Part shown: positions 47,801 to 58,881 of the stretch, piece by piece
Position numbering within the stretch: position 1 is the first letter of the stretch
Layout of the letters: the number at the start of each line of letters is the position of its first letter
Origin: Turritopsis dohrnii
Lineage: Eukaryota > Cnidaria > Hydrozoa > Anthoathecata > Oceaniidae
Direction of reading: 5' to 3'
DNA length: 64,000 bases
Assembly: GCA_027922465.2 (NCBI GenBank)
Contig: BQMF02000769.1
Coordinates: 59,688 to 123,687 of the forward strand
The notes under the pieces: generated by a model
The model's input: only the letters and a program-made list of their open reading frames with translations
What the model was told of the DNA's origin: nothing
Databases searched by the model: none
Made by a program: the position numbers and the translations under genes

Positions 47801-50715
47801 CATCCGACATGAGAAAATTCTCAAGCCGGATGAAAAGTCGGATTGGTTTGCGTCGACCTTAAACTAGTTGCAAGTGTATTCATGCTTTTGATACCATTAA
47901 ACCATGCATCTATTATTGAAAAACTTTCTTCCTATGGTATTTCTGGAAAAGAAATTGAATGGTTAAGTCTTACAATGTTTAATAGGAGTCACCATCTATA
48001 CTGGGTCCTCTGTTTTTGATATTTTTTGATAGTTTTTTTTTTTTTTAAATGAGTTGCTCCCTGCAAGGCCGAAGCCACTACTAGGCAGAAAGTTTTGCAG
48101 AAGTTCTTGATTTACTAGTTTCGTTTGGAATATGAACTAATCTTATATACCGTAAATCCTCCTTCTTTTTAATGTCCTCTTATTAACTACATTCAACTGA
48201 GAGGGAATAACTTGATCCGACATTGACATTGAACAATGATTTTCAAGAGAAACACAAAAGAACCTGCTGTTGAAAATGAAACCACTGCTACGGAAATGTC
48301 TAGAAGATAACATCAAACTTTTTCAAAATATTTTACAATCAATGATCGTAACAGAGTGACCAGAAATGATGGCTGTTTTCTTCTTTCACATAAAGCTAGA
48401 ATTCTCAAGAAAATTGTTTGCCTAGGGCAAAGTGTTTGAATGAACTCCCTGTGAATATTGTCAAGAAAGAAATATTGATATCTATGATTAACAATTTTTA
48501 TTATAACTAATCATTTTTTATCAAATTTTTATTATCATCAACTTTTGCTTTTATCAAAATTTCCACATTTCAAATTGACTGGTTACTTTCGTCTTATGTA
48601 GTGCTAATTTATTTCATATATATTTTTATATCATTTTATATATATTCTATTTTTATTTATCTATATAATTGTTTCTTATTTTTATACCTACCGCAATGGA
48701 CCTGCTGTAGCGTGCAGTATAAGTATTTAAATTTATGGTACTGTGTCTCCTGGTCATAAAAATATTCCATTAAACAATAACATACGATCAGCACGTTTGT
48801 GTTTATATATTTAATTGAAGAACAGTGATGTGTTAATTAATTGTAAAACAAAAAATTTTATATACACTTAGAGTGCCTGCTCCCCTTACCGCTAACTTTA
48901 ATTATAATGTTGTAAAATTCGTCAATGCAAACGTAAAACCACAGTTAAATGGATTTAGCACCACAATTGGTCATTCTAGATACTAAATCAACAAGAACAA
49001 ACAAGGAGAATAAGATTGATAACAAATACTGTAATTGTAAACATCATCAGGGTGATGTTCCTCTTTCCGCTAACTTGTTCCTCTTTCCGCTAACTAATTT
49101 CACGTTCGTCAAAAGTGATGCAAATAACAAAATTTTATGGAATTTAGTGTTCATAGTAACAGTTTAATCCCTTTTCTCGCAATTTAAGTGCTTTCCTCCT
49201 TTGCTTCTGCATAAATATGATAACCACAGGCTTAATAAAAATGCATGACTTTACTGTTTACAAATCGAAGGCAGCCATATTTTTATGAGCGAAGTTTTTT
49301 TAGAAAACAATAGTGCCGTCTCGACAAGTCAACTTTTGATCGCAAAAATCTAGACACGTGATGGGAATTGCCCTATTGTGAGCCTGCAGAGTAATTATAC
49401 GATAAACACAGACATCGTTAATTTGTTAAAAGCATGAACCGCAAATGTAATTATCAACATGTATTGAATTACTTTTTACACTCGCAACATATGAAATCAA
49501 TTGTTTCTATACTTGTGATGGAGATTTTCAACATGCGGAGGATACACGCTAGAATGATCCTACAAAATTCAAGTTGCAATTGCTAAAAAGTTTAAATTGC
49601 GATTGCTAAAAAGCGTTAACGCATTAACAAGTTTTTAATGACAATGGGTCCTTTGGGTGAAACGGTCTACGAAACAAGTTTCACGTTTTCTTGAACGATA
49701 AATCTATGGGTGATATTATCAACATGGGATTTCGCGCTAATTGAATGTCTGTAAAAAAAATCTAACTGTTTGAGTAATCAAGCTGAAATCAGTGCTAACA
49801 AGAACAAATTTTGTTGCTATAGCGGAGAAAGGACACGTGGTTACAGAATTACCTTGCTGTAAATTTTAGATGATTTGCTCGCGTATACGATATAAACAAG
49901 AAAACTGTTTGTGTGGATAAAATCTCAGATGTTGGTAACATTCAAGACAGCAGAGGAATAACAAGGAATCGATGTGCTCCGTTATTTATGACACTGAATT
50001 TTGAAGCATTTATTTTTCGAGGAAGCCATTTTTAATATTTTTTTCACAATGATTGCGACCCGGTGTAAGATTTTACTCTATTAATCAGTAAGTATTTGGC
50101 AATTCACTTTGAAACTTTCCATAACGATGGCTGAATGAATATACTTTTAGATAATAATTAGTTTGGTTTGATTTGTTGTCTTTAAATGAAGGAAATAAAC
50201 CATCAAACTCAAAGTTAGTGGCAAGCGGCACATAGCGGTAAGGGGAGCAGGCACTCTATGTGCATTCTGTAAAAAACTTGTCTTGAAAATGGGTGACTTC
50301 ACCCGAAATGTTGACAACACATGCTGTTGTTTTTGTTTTTTACGTTAAAGTTTTGTGATCGATTGCACATCTGCGATTGTTTAAAAACAAAATTAATTTG
50401 ATTAATAAATAAGCGAGTAACAAGTCAGCAGTTTATAGACCAAGAATAAAATACGATTATGGTGTGGTACCGGCAAGCAGGCAAACCAAACGCATGAAAA
50501 ATATCATAACTTACTTCCTCCTGAGTTTCTACATGAGGAACAGTGAAACAATTAGTAATCTCTACTACACCAGTTAGGGAATTAAATTTTCCCAGTAGAG
50601 TACCAACTACACGTTTAGCATCTTCATTCCTTCTTTCATAACTATCTACTATAGCAAAAAGTGATACCGGATGAATGTAAACTTGTTTGACACATGTAGC
50701 TGAACTGCCCGCCAT
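41838..50715 (-). CDS. EIF3F: Eukaryotic translation initiation factor 3 subunit F, complete (280 aa)
   Basis: Eight coding exons with GT-AG junctions and matching phases: 50515-50715, 43997-44076, 43715-43852, 43494-43585, 43178-43253, 42911-42971, 42467-42580 and 41838-41918 (stop TAA). They total 843 nt, or 280 residues. The MPN domain starts with [20 protein letters not shown] and continues through [33 protein letters not shown] and [16 protein letters not shown]. The C-terminal helices include [12 protein letters not shown] and [16 protein letters not shown]. Length matches non-vertebrate EIF3F, which lacks the long Pro/Ala N-terminus of mammals. The product is a core, non-catalytic MPN subunit of the cytosolic eIF3 complex. 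Exon 5 is the least conserved and its acceptor (TCACCAG) is my choice. Intron 1 is 6.4 kb and full of transposons. Confidence 0.96.
42085..42440 (+). repeat. tRNA-derived SINE candidate in EIF3F intron 7
   Basis: The head has an A-box-like TGGTATAACGG (42092) and, 33 bases on, a B-box-like GGTTGGAGACC (42135-42145), with an anticodon-arm-like CTGGCACACCAG between. This is the layout of an internal RNA polymerase III promoter in a tRNA-related SINE. The body continues to about 42440; no clear tail was seen. Confidence 0.5.
44186..45904 (-). mobile_element. Two head-to-tail Helitron-like repeats (about 860 bp each)
   Basis: Copies 44186-45043 and 45044-45904 are highly similar and in direct contact. 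Read on the minus strand each begins TCTATATATTAATAGCCG and ends with the hairpin GCCGCC-TT-GGCGGC (AT in the loop of the other copy) followed by CTAG in the copy at 45044 (CTA then T in the other). A 5' TC, a 3' hairpin with CTRR and an A/T target are Helitron hallmarks. A CAAA/CAGA microsatellite lies near the 5' end of each copy. Non-coding. Confidence 0.68.
45988..46958. mobile_element. 971-bp hAT-like element with palindromic arrays, 5-bp duplication
   Basis: Ends are CAGGCCTGGCCGTGAAT and, inverted, ATTCATGACCAGGCCTG. Both flanks carry ACACC (45983-45987 and 46959-46963). Just inside each end are clusters of the motif 'cgcacgcc' in both orientations (46013-46100 and 46795-46945), so the ends can fold extensively. 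No ORF of note. Confidence 0.82.
47175..47859. mobile_element. 685-bp Harbinger-like MITE, TAA duplication
   Basis: Begins AGGTCGACTTTTCATCCGAC and ends in the inverse GTCGACCT, with 'catccgac' and 'cggatgaa' repeated inside. TAA flanks both sides (47172-47174 and 47860-47862), typical of PIF/Harbinger. The overlapping ORFs are low-complexity. It splits the LINE fragment's RT frame. Confidence 0.8.
48871..50256. mobile_element. 1.39-kb TA-duplicating element in EIF3F intron 1
   Basis: Inverted ends GAGTGCCTGCTCCCCTTACC and its complement, with 'gctaa' or 'tagcgg' continuing, are flanked by TA. Inside, 'gttcctctttccgctaact' is tandemly duplicated at about 49056-49095. No recognisable transposase. 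Confidence 0.8.
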
Positions 50716-52425
50716 CTTGGTATAGTAAAGAAAAAGTTATATGTGCAGTCAGGTAGAAATCCATTTCAATTTCTATGTACAGGATTAAAAGTCGTAATTT
50801 TTTATGATTTTTTTAGAATGTCGGTGACCATGGTTGGGGAAAGAGGGACGTAGCAAGACATTTTGGGGGTCTAGAATCTAGAATGTCTAGAATGTCTTCT
50901 AAATCGATTTTTGAGAATATTCTCACTAGAAATTTCAACTTTACTGAGTGTGAAAATGTTGTGAAAAATGCAAATCGTTTTGAATAATTACTTGGGTACC
51001 ATGCCGAACATGCTGGAGCTCTCAATGTTCCAGTCAACCTCACCAAACATGATTGTTTGAATAACTTGAATCAACTGTTTGTGAAATTACTTATCGCTGT
51101 CCTACATGCAGAGAATGTGCATCACAGTGAATACAAAGGTATCAGTCTCAAGGAGGAGGTGGAACAGCACACTATTGATTTGTCCATCATCGTCAATCTT
51201 GAAGAATCATCAATCTCTCTGCATCACTGCCATTCACATCTGATCCAAAGCGACTTGCCAACAACAAGCAGTTACGAAAAAGGTCAAAATAATCTCAACA
51301 AATTACAAGAAATCGTTATCCGCTGGGTCCAGATACACACAGACATCAGAATGATGTACAATCATAATTCCCAACCTTTAAACTGCGTGAAAAGTTAAAC
51401 GATGCTTAACTAACTTCAAAGGGTTTGATTTGTGTAATACGTCACAATTTACTCTGTACTAGTCATGAAAATTACTGCACGTTCAAATGCAAATAGATCC
51501 CCTTTGCAAAGCTGAAAAACTATATCGCAATACGTTATTATTAAGGCGCAAACGACAAAATTACTGTCTGTCAATATTTATGTTTTCAAGAGAATTGTTC
51601 GTTTAGAGGATTGCTGTGCACTTTCGGCACCGGATCCGGGTCTGACTTTTGATTTGAGAGTCCTGAGTCCCAAAACATCATCACTGAACACTTGGCATGA
51701 GGTCGACGAAAATATTTTGATATAAATGTTCTTTATATACTTATAAGCAAATAAAATATGACAACAACAAAACACTGAGAAGAATAAAAAATAGTCGTTT
51801 TGCTTGGGAAGAAATAAAACAAATAGTTCCGACGAATTTGGTAAATCGTATAGATATCACACGATGAAATCGCTCGTACGCGCACGCTGAACAACCTGAC
51901 TATAATTGTGATCACCTTCACACGTATATGCATGTTATTACTAAGAAATCTCAAACCGATAACGTCATCGAAAAAATTGAATAATAAATGGTAGAAATTT
52001 TTAAAAATATTATCGCTGTGCCTTCGATTTTCGTGATTCCAGCCTGTTATATGCTTCGTTGATGTAAAGTAATCGTCTTCAACGTTAATCGTCTTCAACG
52101 TTAAGCAAGCGACAATAAAAGGTATGAGTTGACAATCTCCTGTAAGAGTTACACACGAGCAAACGACGTCGGTTTTTGAAAAACATCAAAGTTTGAGACA
52201 GACAGATGACTGATGAAATATTGTTAATTTAAACTGAATTCTTATTATTTTACAAAATACATGAATAATAATAATTAGACTCTCTTTCGTTTTCTCAAGT
52301 TTCTCTACATCACCATCACTACTTCGTGTGCATGTTACTTCGTGTGCATGCTACGGTTTCCAGACTGAAGAAGGGTTTTTCGATGAGTAAAAAATTTTAA
52401 AGCAAAAATCTTCAAATTAAAGACA
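50716..52425. other. ATG3-EIF3F intergenic region, no gene recognised
   Basis: About 1.7 kb between the ATG3 stop and the EIF3F start. An ORF at 51057-51398 (+) (LFVKLLIAVLHAENVHH) has an upstream extension in broken frames and may be a protein relic, but I do not recognise it. 'cgtcttcaacgttaa' is duplicated near 52073-52102. The EIF3F promoter should lie just right of 50715. Confidence 0.4.
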
Positions 52426-55400
52426 TCACATTGTAAAATGACGTGTGTAGTCGTACTCAATTGTCGGAATGACGGCTTGCACGAACTTTAGAAATATAAG
52501 GAGATACCTGCAAGCTTCGAGTTAAGGGAAAGACATTCTCTGAAAAGAAGCAGCAGAAGAGAAGTCAGACTTAAAATGTTTTCATTTAACATAGATTGAA
52601 ATCATTAGGTGTCTCTTCAAAAAGTCAGACTGAAAATGTTTTCATTCAACATAGATTGAAATCATTAGGTGTCTCTTCAAAGTGAGGAAAAACGATAATA
52701 TCCTCGGAACGTTTTGAAAGAGGATTAAGCCCAATTTAGAAAGTAACCTTATCCAAATGCCACAAAATAAAACCCTGAGACTCTTTCTCATATTTTTCTT
52801 TCTTCAAAAAGCTTACGATCATTGTCTAATTACTGTCCCGTCAGTGCTTGATACTGCCTTTATATATAATAGGGTATTGTGTCTGTATAACATGTATACG
52901 TTCACTAGCTTCTTTACTAACGAAAAGATACATATGAACACCCACTTCACCGCCGCCATCTTGAACGGTTGATATAATCTTCTTCATAACTTCGGCATGT
53001 CTGAAAAATACCGAGTAAAGACATTCACAACAACTATCTTTACATTTACGATAAATTAACACCAAAGAGAGTTAAGATTTGTTGCATACCTGCATGGATG
53101 AATTGAAGCCATTGGAGGAGGCGGCAGGTGTGGATGTCCTTCAATAGTGACAGTTTTATTGACGTGGTCCTAGGACATGGTTAATAGTGACAGTTTTATT
53201 GGCGTTTATCTTACCAAACTGATTTATTAACTAATAAAGTTGGCAGTTAGGCCATGGAAGGTGGAGGACTACTTCAATCACTCAACTAGACAACCTCAAG
53301 AAATGGTTCTTTCAGTGTTGAAATAAGATCTCCCGCTTCGGTGACAAACACTCCACCACCGAATCTTTTACATGTATCAGACAGAAGCGAACAAAACGCG
53401 ACAAACCTGACTAATGTCCTCGTACATCAGTTCCATACTTAGTGGCTTACGATGCTAAAACGAGAATCAGTAAGATCAACGAAAAAATGTTTGGCTTGTG
53501 TGATTATTTTTATACATCAGAATAAGTACAAAATAAATCCAATCGGATAGAAAACAGTCTTTAATGATTTAGAGATTGTTGGATAGTTCATCATACCTCA
53601 TCATAACCAAACAACCACAGCCTTGGTGTCTGATAGTACTTGTCATACGTGATATTCAAATCGTATGTTCTGGTCTGCAAAATACCATCTTTCGTAGCAG
53701 CAGCAGCTTCCTGCAGAATATCTTTCCGTTGTGTGCTGTTCGATACAGTCGCCTGAGAACACAACACAACACCTCTCATTTCTCGAATATTACATGAAAA
53801 TTAAGCATTATTAGGAGGTTGAAGAACAAGTCTTTAACACGATCCTTTTATTAATGCCCTTATATCCAACTCATTTCCCTGTTACAAATCATATATAATG
53901 ACTTTCTCATGAATTTTGACTACAAGAAAATCAAATTCCTTACTGCATCAGTTTCAAGCATGCCAGCCTCTTCAAACGCTAAAAATGAAAACATTTTATG
54001 AGCATACAACCTGAACCTATCTTCTCTTAGCCCCAACATGGACAACAGTTTTTGACTGATAAAACTATCCTGTATAAATAGACTCTATTACATAAAATGT
54101 TTTTGCTGCTATAACAAAGGTTTTTTTAATAGCTCAAATTAAAGTTAAAAATAAACAGATACATTAACTGTTGAAATTTATACATTTTAAATAAAGTTCG
54201 ATTAACAAAGGCCTATTGGATCTTATCCTAGTGTCAACAAAATGCAGATACAATATGAAAAATTGTTCATCATTGTTTATTATACAACACCTAGACTGAC
54301 CAATATAACATGGTGTTACCTTCCATATCCATTGCATCATCATCATCATCTTCGTCTTCATTGTCATCATCAGTGGGCTGTTTGGTATTGTCAGCTGCCT
54401 AAAGGTGGTAAACTCAGATGATATTAAAGGTGGTAAACTCAAACAAGATGCCCTAGCAGGCATAAGGATTTCTGCAAAACCAGCTGAAGTATGAAAAAAG
54501 AAAGGCTATGACATTCTTGAAATTTAAAAAAGATTGAATCATTTCCACAATATATGTTTATTAACTTGCTGATCATGTACTCCCCAAAAATCCGGAAAAA
54601 CATAATAGACCTTTCCCGAATTTCTGTTTAAACTCTAAACTGTGACTGAGTTTCATATCTAACCTTGTTTTCATGTGATTCATTGTTCCACTGATTTCAT
54701 TACTTTATCTTATATATAATAGCGAGTGTGTGTCACACTTTTATTTTGGTGAGTGATAAATTTTGTTGAATTTTACGGTCAAAATCTTCTTAATCGTGGT
54801 CATATTTTTCGTTAGGCCATGCGTTTTTTTACGATTATTATATAGCAGCAAGTGCCATGACGTCAGTTTTTTAATCTACCACGGGAAATCATTGCATTAC
54901 ATCCCCAATCGAATGTGACGTTTTTGGGGAAACAACTGGAGACCCAATAGGGAAAACTGACGTTTTTTCGGGTCCACGATACGGGTGATGTGGTGACGCA
55001 ACATTTGGGCCTAAATTATTTTTGGTATTGCGGCTATGACGTCATCAAAATCTTTGATCGGTTATATCTTTGCAACGGTTGGTCGTAGCGAAACTTTTTT
55101 GATCAGTTTTTCAAGCTCTACAATATGGATGCAATTTCCGGCCGCGATTATGTGATTTAATTTTTTGTCACGGGGTTTACACACGGGAAAAGCGAACTTG
55201 ACACTTCCTTTTCGTAGTTAAATTCGGTAAAAATATTTTCCCGGTTACTAGTAACTTAATAATAGTCACTATTATTTCCAATTCCCATTTCGATAGTTAG
55301 AAGCAGTTTAAATATTAAAAGCGAGGTTAGACACGACAACTCAGCCACAATGTGTCGTTTAAACAGAAATTCGAGAAAGGTCTATTGTCACTATGCAAAA

Positions 55401-58016
55401 CTTCATACTAATAAACACCAATAAACTTGAATACATTTTGATATATATAAGGATAATACAATGAGTATGCATGTAAACCAATCTAAATGTTATGAATTTA
55501 TGAATTCAATATATTTGTCTAGTCAATCTTGCTAACAGAATTCCTAAATCACAAGCACAAGGAGAAAAACATAGATTTTGATCATGCAAAATATATCCAG
55601 AAATACATACAAAATCAACGTACATAACTGAAAACAGAAATTTGTGCTTCAGATTAACAATATGTCATTGCCATCTTTTTATTTACAAACATGCATTACT
55701 TGAACTAAATTTAATGAAAAGTTTATAAAGATTTATACAAAAACTTAAAAAACAATGTTTAATTACGCATACACCCAAGGGCATTATAGGAAAGCATAGC
55801 TGACACAAAATCTTACATCAACTGCCAATAAACTCCATGAACAAAATAACATTGAATTTATTAGATTCTTTCCGATATCACAGTGCTTACGTAAGTCTTT
55901 CAATATACGGTCAGTCTTCCAAATTACGAAAAGACTTCTCAATAGTAAACAAAGACTTGGATTATGAAAATATGTGATCCAAACTTACTAAAATTAGCAA
56001 ACATAACTGAAAGCAGAAAAAACTACAGACAGTCAAGATAAGTTTCCTATTTGTTATCGTAAATAGGAAGTCCTCATTCCTAATTACAGACATTATAATA
56101 CAGCCAAAAACTATACAAGTAAATATGCTAAAATAGGTAGAGAAACATCGAACTTCAAATGATGCAGGCAGGAGTGGACAGACATCCTTGACTGTTGGAG
56201 CTGAAGAGGAAACTGAGCTGAGCTGTATCTATCCAGAGCTTAAAAAGCATTACAGCCCACAAATGAAACAAACGATCTTTTGTATTAAGAAAGGCTTAAA
56301 GAATCCCAGACAATTTCCAAAAAACAAAAGAATTCGTTCCTTTTTTCACACACTCTTTTTAATAAAACTTTGAGAACTTGTTTTTAAAAAAGAATGAACA
56401 CAGGAGAATCATTGTAAGATAATTATAAATTTCTACCATTTACTTTCGGTTTTAGAAGTGTAAATCTTCTTTGAAATCTATCCACATTGATCAATCAACT
56501 TTTGGAAATCTAAGTTTTCTTTGGACGCGCTGATAGTCTACCATTATACGAACGGCGTGCAAATGTTAAGTCGAAAAATACCCGGATGATTACATGGCAG
56601 AAATTCAAACCAATAAACTAGCGCTATTGAAGTTAGTTAGCACCCTTTCGTAATAGTGGCACTTTTTGCACAATGAACATTGAGACGACGGTTGTATGAA
56701 CCAATGAACTTCGAGACAAAAAACCACTAGGTTTGGACAGTAAGAAAAAGAAGAAAAAGAAAAACAGAGCCGGTTTTAATGTATTTCTTGCTTTCGCAGA
56801 AATCCAATGATAATTAAAGGTGGTAAACTCAAACCATTGCCGATATATGCTTGTCTAAAGAGAACAATGGTGTTTACAATGACTCTAGGCAAAGTTTTAA
56901 AAAAACCTCCACAGACCTTCATTTCTTGATCATCCTTTGTTTCGTTAGAAGAAACATCAATGTTATGGTGGGTATCTACCCAACCACCGTCCCCATCTTC
57001 TTCATGGATGACAACTTCATTATCGTTTACATACTCCATTTGCTTACATCGTTTGTAGCATGGAACTAAAATAAAAAAATGAAAAAATTCACGTACACTA
57101 CATTGATCGAAAACAGTACTTAGATAACTGCTATATCTTGATGTGTTTGAGACTTGAATACAAGTAAAAATGAATGTACCACTTTTCGTTGTTAAGAATT
57201 GTTTATCTGCTGGTAAAAAACTCTTTTTCTTTGATTCCTCACCAGTGCACCTATAATGATTGAACAAAATGGTGAAAAGTATTCTTACAAAACTCAAAAT
57301 TTACTTTCCATTGAAATTTGGAATAAAGAATCTTAAGGTAATTTTGCAAACACAAAGTTTTATTAATTATTTTTAAAATGTTTATGAATATACATAATTC
57401 TTAAAATAGATTAGAATGTCTAAAAATAGATTTCAATGTCTAAAGTCATTTTCAAAGACACCATGTGATGGGATCTGTTGTACCCACAAAGGTTTGCTGC
57501 AAGAGCCAGTATAGAAATGTCAAATCTATGTTTCAACACAATAAACAACAACAAAATGGTATTATTCACTTGACTACTCTACCTTGACTCCCGGGTAAAA
57601 AAATATAATTTTTGCATTACTACCATATTATTTGATTTTAAGTAATAAAATATAAAAGCATTACCAATGCCAAGTAGGACAATGGTGCACAAGATAATCT
57701 CCAGCTGCAACAAACTAAATGGTGAGTGTAAAAGCAATGATTATTAAAATATTAAAAAGATTGCATTTTCAAATCTTAGAATTGTGAACATTTATATCAA
57801 GAGAAAAACATGCCTACTTCTTCAGGGGTTATGACACCGGTTTCACGAAACTTTGATTCCTAAAAAGTTAAGTGGACAACAGATAAACGTATTTTGTAAG
57901 CTCATAAGCGCAAATAGCAATGTTTACAAAATACTTACCTTTAACACAGGTGTCATATATTCAGCAACACCAAGTGCTTTACTCTTCACAGCATTAAATG
58001 CATTTTGTAAGGCCAT
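52426..58016 (-). CDS. ATG3: Autophagy E2-like enzyme ATG3, complete (312 aa)
   Basis: Twelve coding exons with consistent GT-AG junctions: 57939-58016, 57818-57859, 57665-57714, 57180-57250, 56917-57065, 54320-54398, 53944-53978, 53597-53752, 53407-53454, 53090-53169, 52932-53000, 52426-52507. They total 939 nt. The protein opens with an amphipathic helix ([20 protein letters not shown]), followed by [31 protein letters not shown] and [10 protein letters not shown] flexible acidic loop (exons 6-7, Asp-rich) comes next, then [18 protein letters not shown], the catalytic HPC in [14 protein letters not shown], and the C-terminus [19 protein letters not shown]3 passes ATG8/LC3 from ATG7 to phosphatidylethanolamine. 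Length agrees with the family. Introns 5 and 10 hold repeats. Confidence 0.97.
52561..52680. repeat. 60-bp tandem duplication, two copies
   Basis: The two 60-base units 52561-52620 and 52621-52680 differ at only a few positions. They sit in intron 11 of ATG3, just upstream (in gene direction) of the last exon. Confidence 0.95.
54608..55382. mobile_element. 775-bp MITE with TA duplication in ATG3 intron 5
   Basis: Begins GACCTTTCCCGAATTTCTGT and ends in the near-inverse ACAGAAATTCGAGAAAGGTC, flanked by TA on both sides. A subterminal 'gactgagttt'/'aactcagcc' pair extends the arms. One terminus of this family also lies alone near 1759. Confidence 0.82.
55430..56130 (-). repeat. Dispersed repeat R2, complete core-less copy, inverted
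   Basis: Contains both halves found separately at 2030-2385 and 12353-12715, in reverse orientation and without the GC-rich core. Lies in ATG3 intron 5 directly beside the 775-bp MITE. Non-coding. Confidence 0.7.
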
Positions 58017-58202
58017 CTTCTTATTTAGGACCACTACACTAGTGCTATTAACAAACATCGAAAAACAGTACCAGCATTATTACAATAATGATACACTGAC
58101 ACAATGCTGACATGATTGCCTTCGATCATTTTATTAGAAAGAAAAGCTTTAACACAGGAATTTTTAAACAATGGCAACTTATTTAGTCTTACATACAGTA
58201 CC

Positions 58203-58881
58203 GTCTTTGTGCCTAATTACGAACAGCCTTCGTAATTACGGACATCGATCAAAACATAATTCCAACCGTCTGTAAATCAAAAACACGGCACATCCTGTAC
58301 TGTCAACCAAACTGTAATAAAACAAACTTCAGAGGTAATTAAATTTATTTGAACACTAGAAAATTACCAATATGCCGTTTAGAATTTATTTTTCTAAACT
58401 TTACAGATTTAAAATAGACTGCGCTTTCTTGAGAATCATGCGTATTTTTATGAGCTCCGTGTGTACAATGGTAGCCATATTTACAGATAAAAAATAATAA
58501 TGGCCACCTCCGTCATGAAATATCGTCAGGTCGAAAATTTATGTTTAAAAATAAACTGAAGAATGAAAATGATTTTAGATCATGCTTTTAGAAAGTTAAT
58601 TATCATAAAATAAGTCAAATAAATAAAGTTTTTGTATGTCAATCACAGTGGGGGAGGACACTTTTTACTGAGTATTGAAATATAGGCCATTATGATTTTC
58701 ACGGCCCATTATTCTTCAAGTGTTGCTGCTAATTGCTCTCTATTGCTCTGTTTCATAAACAATTTTATTCAGTTATACGTGGTGAACTTGGCAAGAATGC
58801 ATTCTATTTTCGTGACAAGAATGTTTGTTTACATTTTGATGTCCGTAATTACGAAGGCTGTCCGTAATTAGGCACGGAGAC
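58203..58881. mobile_element. 679-bp MITE just upstream of ATG3
   Basis: Arms read 'gtgcctaattacgaacagcc' then 'ttcgtaattacggacat' at the left and the inverse at the right. Each arm itself contains an imperfect inverted pair around 'gtaattacggaca'. The exact target duplication is uncertain. It lies about 190 bp upstream of the ATG3 start codon. Confidence 0.7.

Larger units (their letters stand above)
44120..48780 (+). pseudogene. Fragment of a CR1-like LINE in EIF3F intron 1, broken by three insertions
   Basis: Pieces of one RT frame lie in order: LKPN before 44186, then [17 protein letters not shown] at 45920-45986, then [14 protein letters not shown] and the GYRKKRST-equivalent region at 46964-47172, then [20 protein letters not shown] at 47900-47970, and a degraded C-terminus ([17 protein letters not shown]) near 48430. 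The gaps correspond to elements with their own termini (44186-45904, 45988-46958, 47175-47859). The fragment lacks its 5' half and has many stops; it is antisense to EIF3F. Confidence 0.75.

Noticed and set aside
48949..49167. 72-aa ORF in the 1.39-kb TA element
   Set aside because: No transposase motif; spans the duplicated subterminal repeat.
52757..53065. Alternative ATG3 C-terminus by read-through of exon 11
   Set aside because: A canonical donor and a final exon (52426-52507) encoding the conserved ATG3 C-terminus are present.
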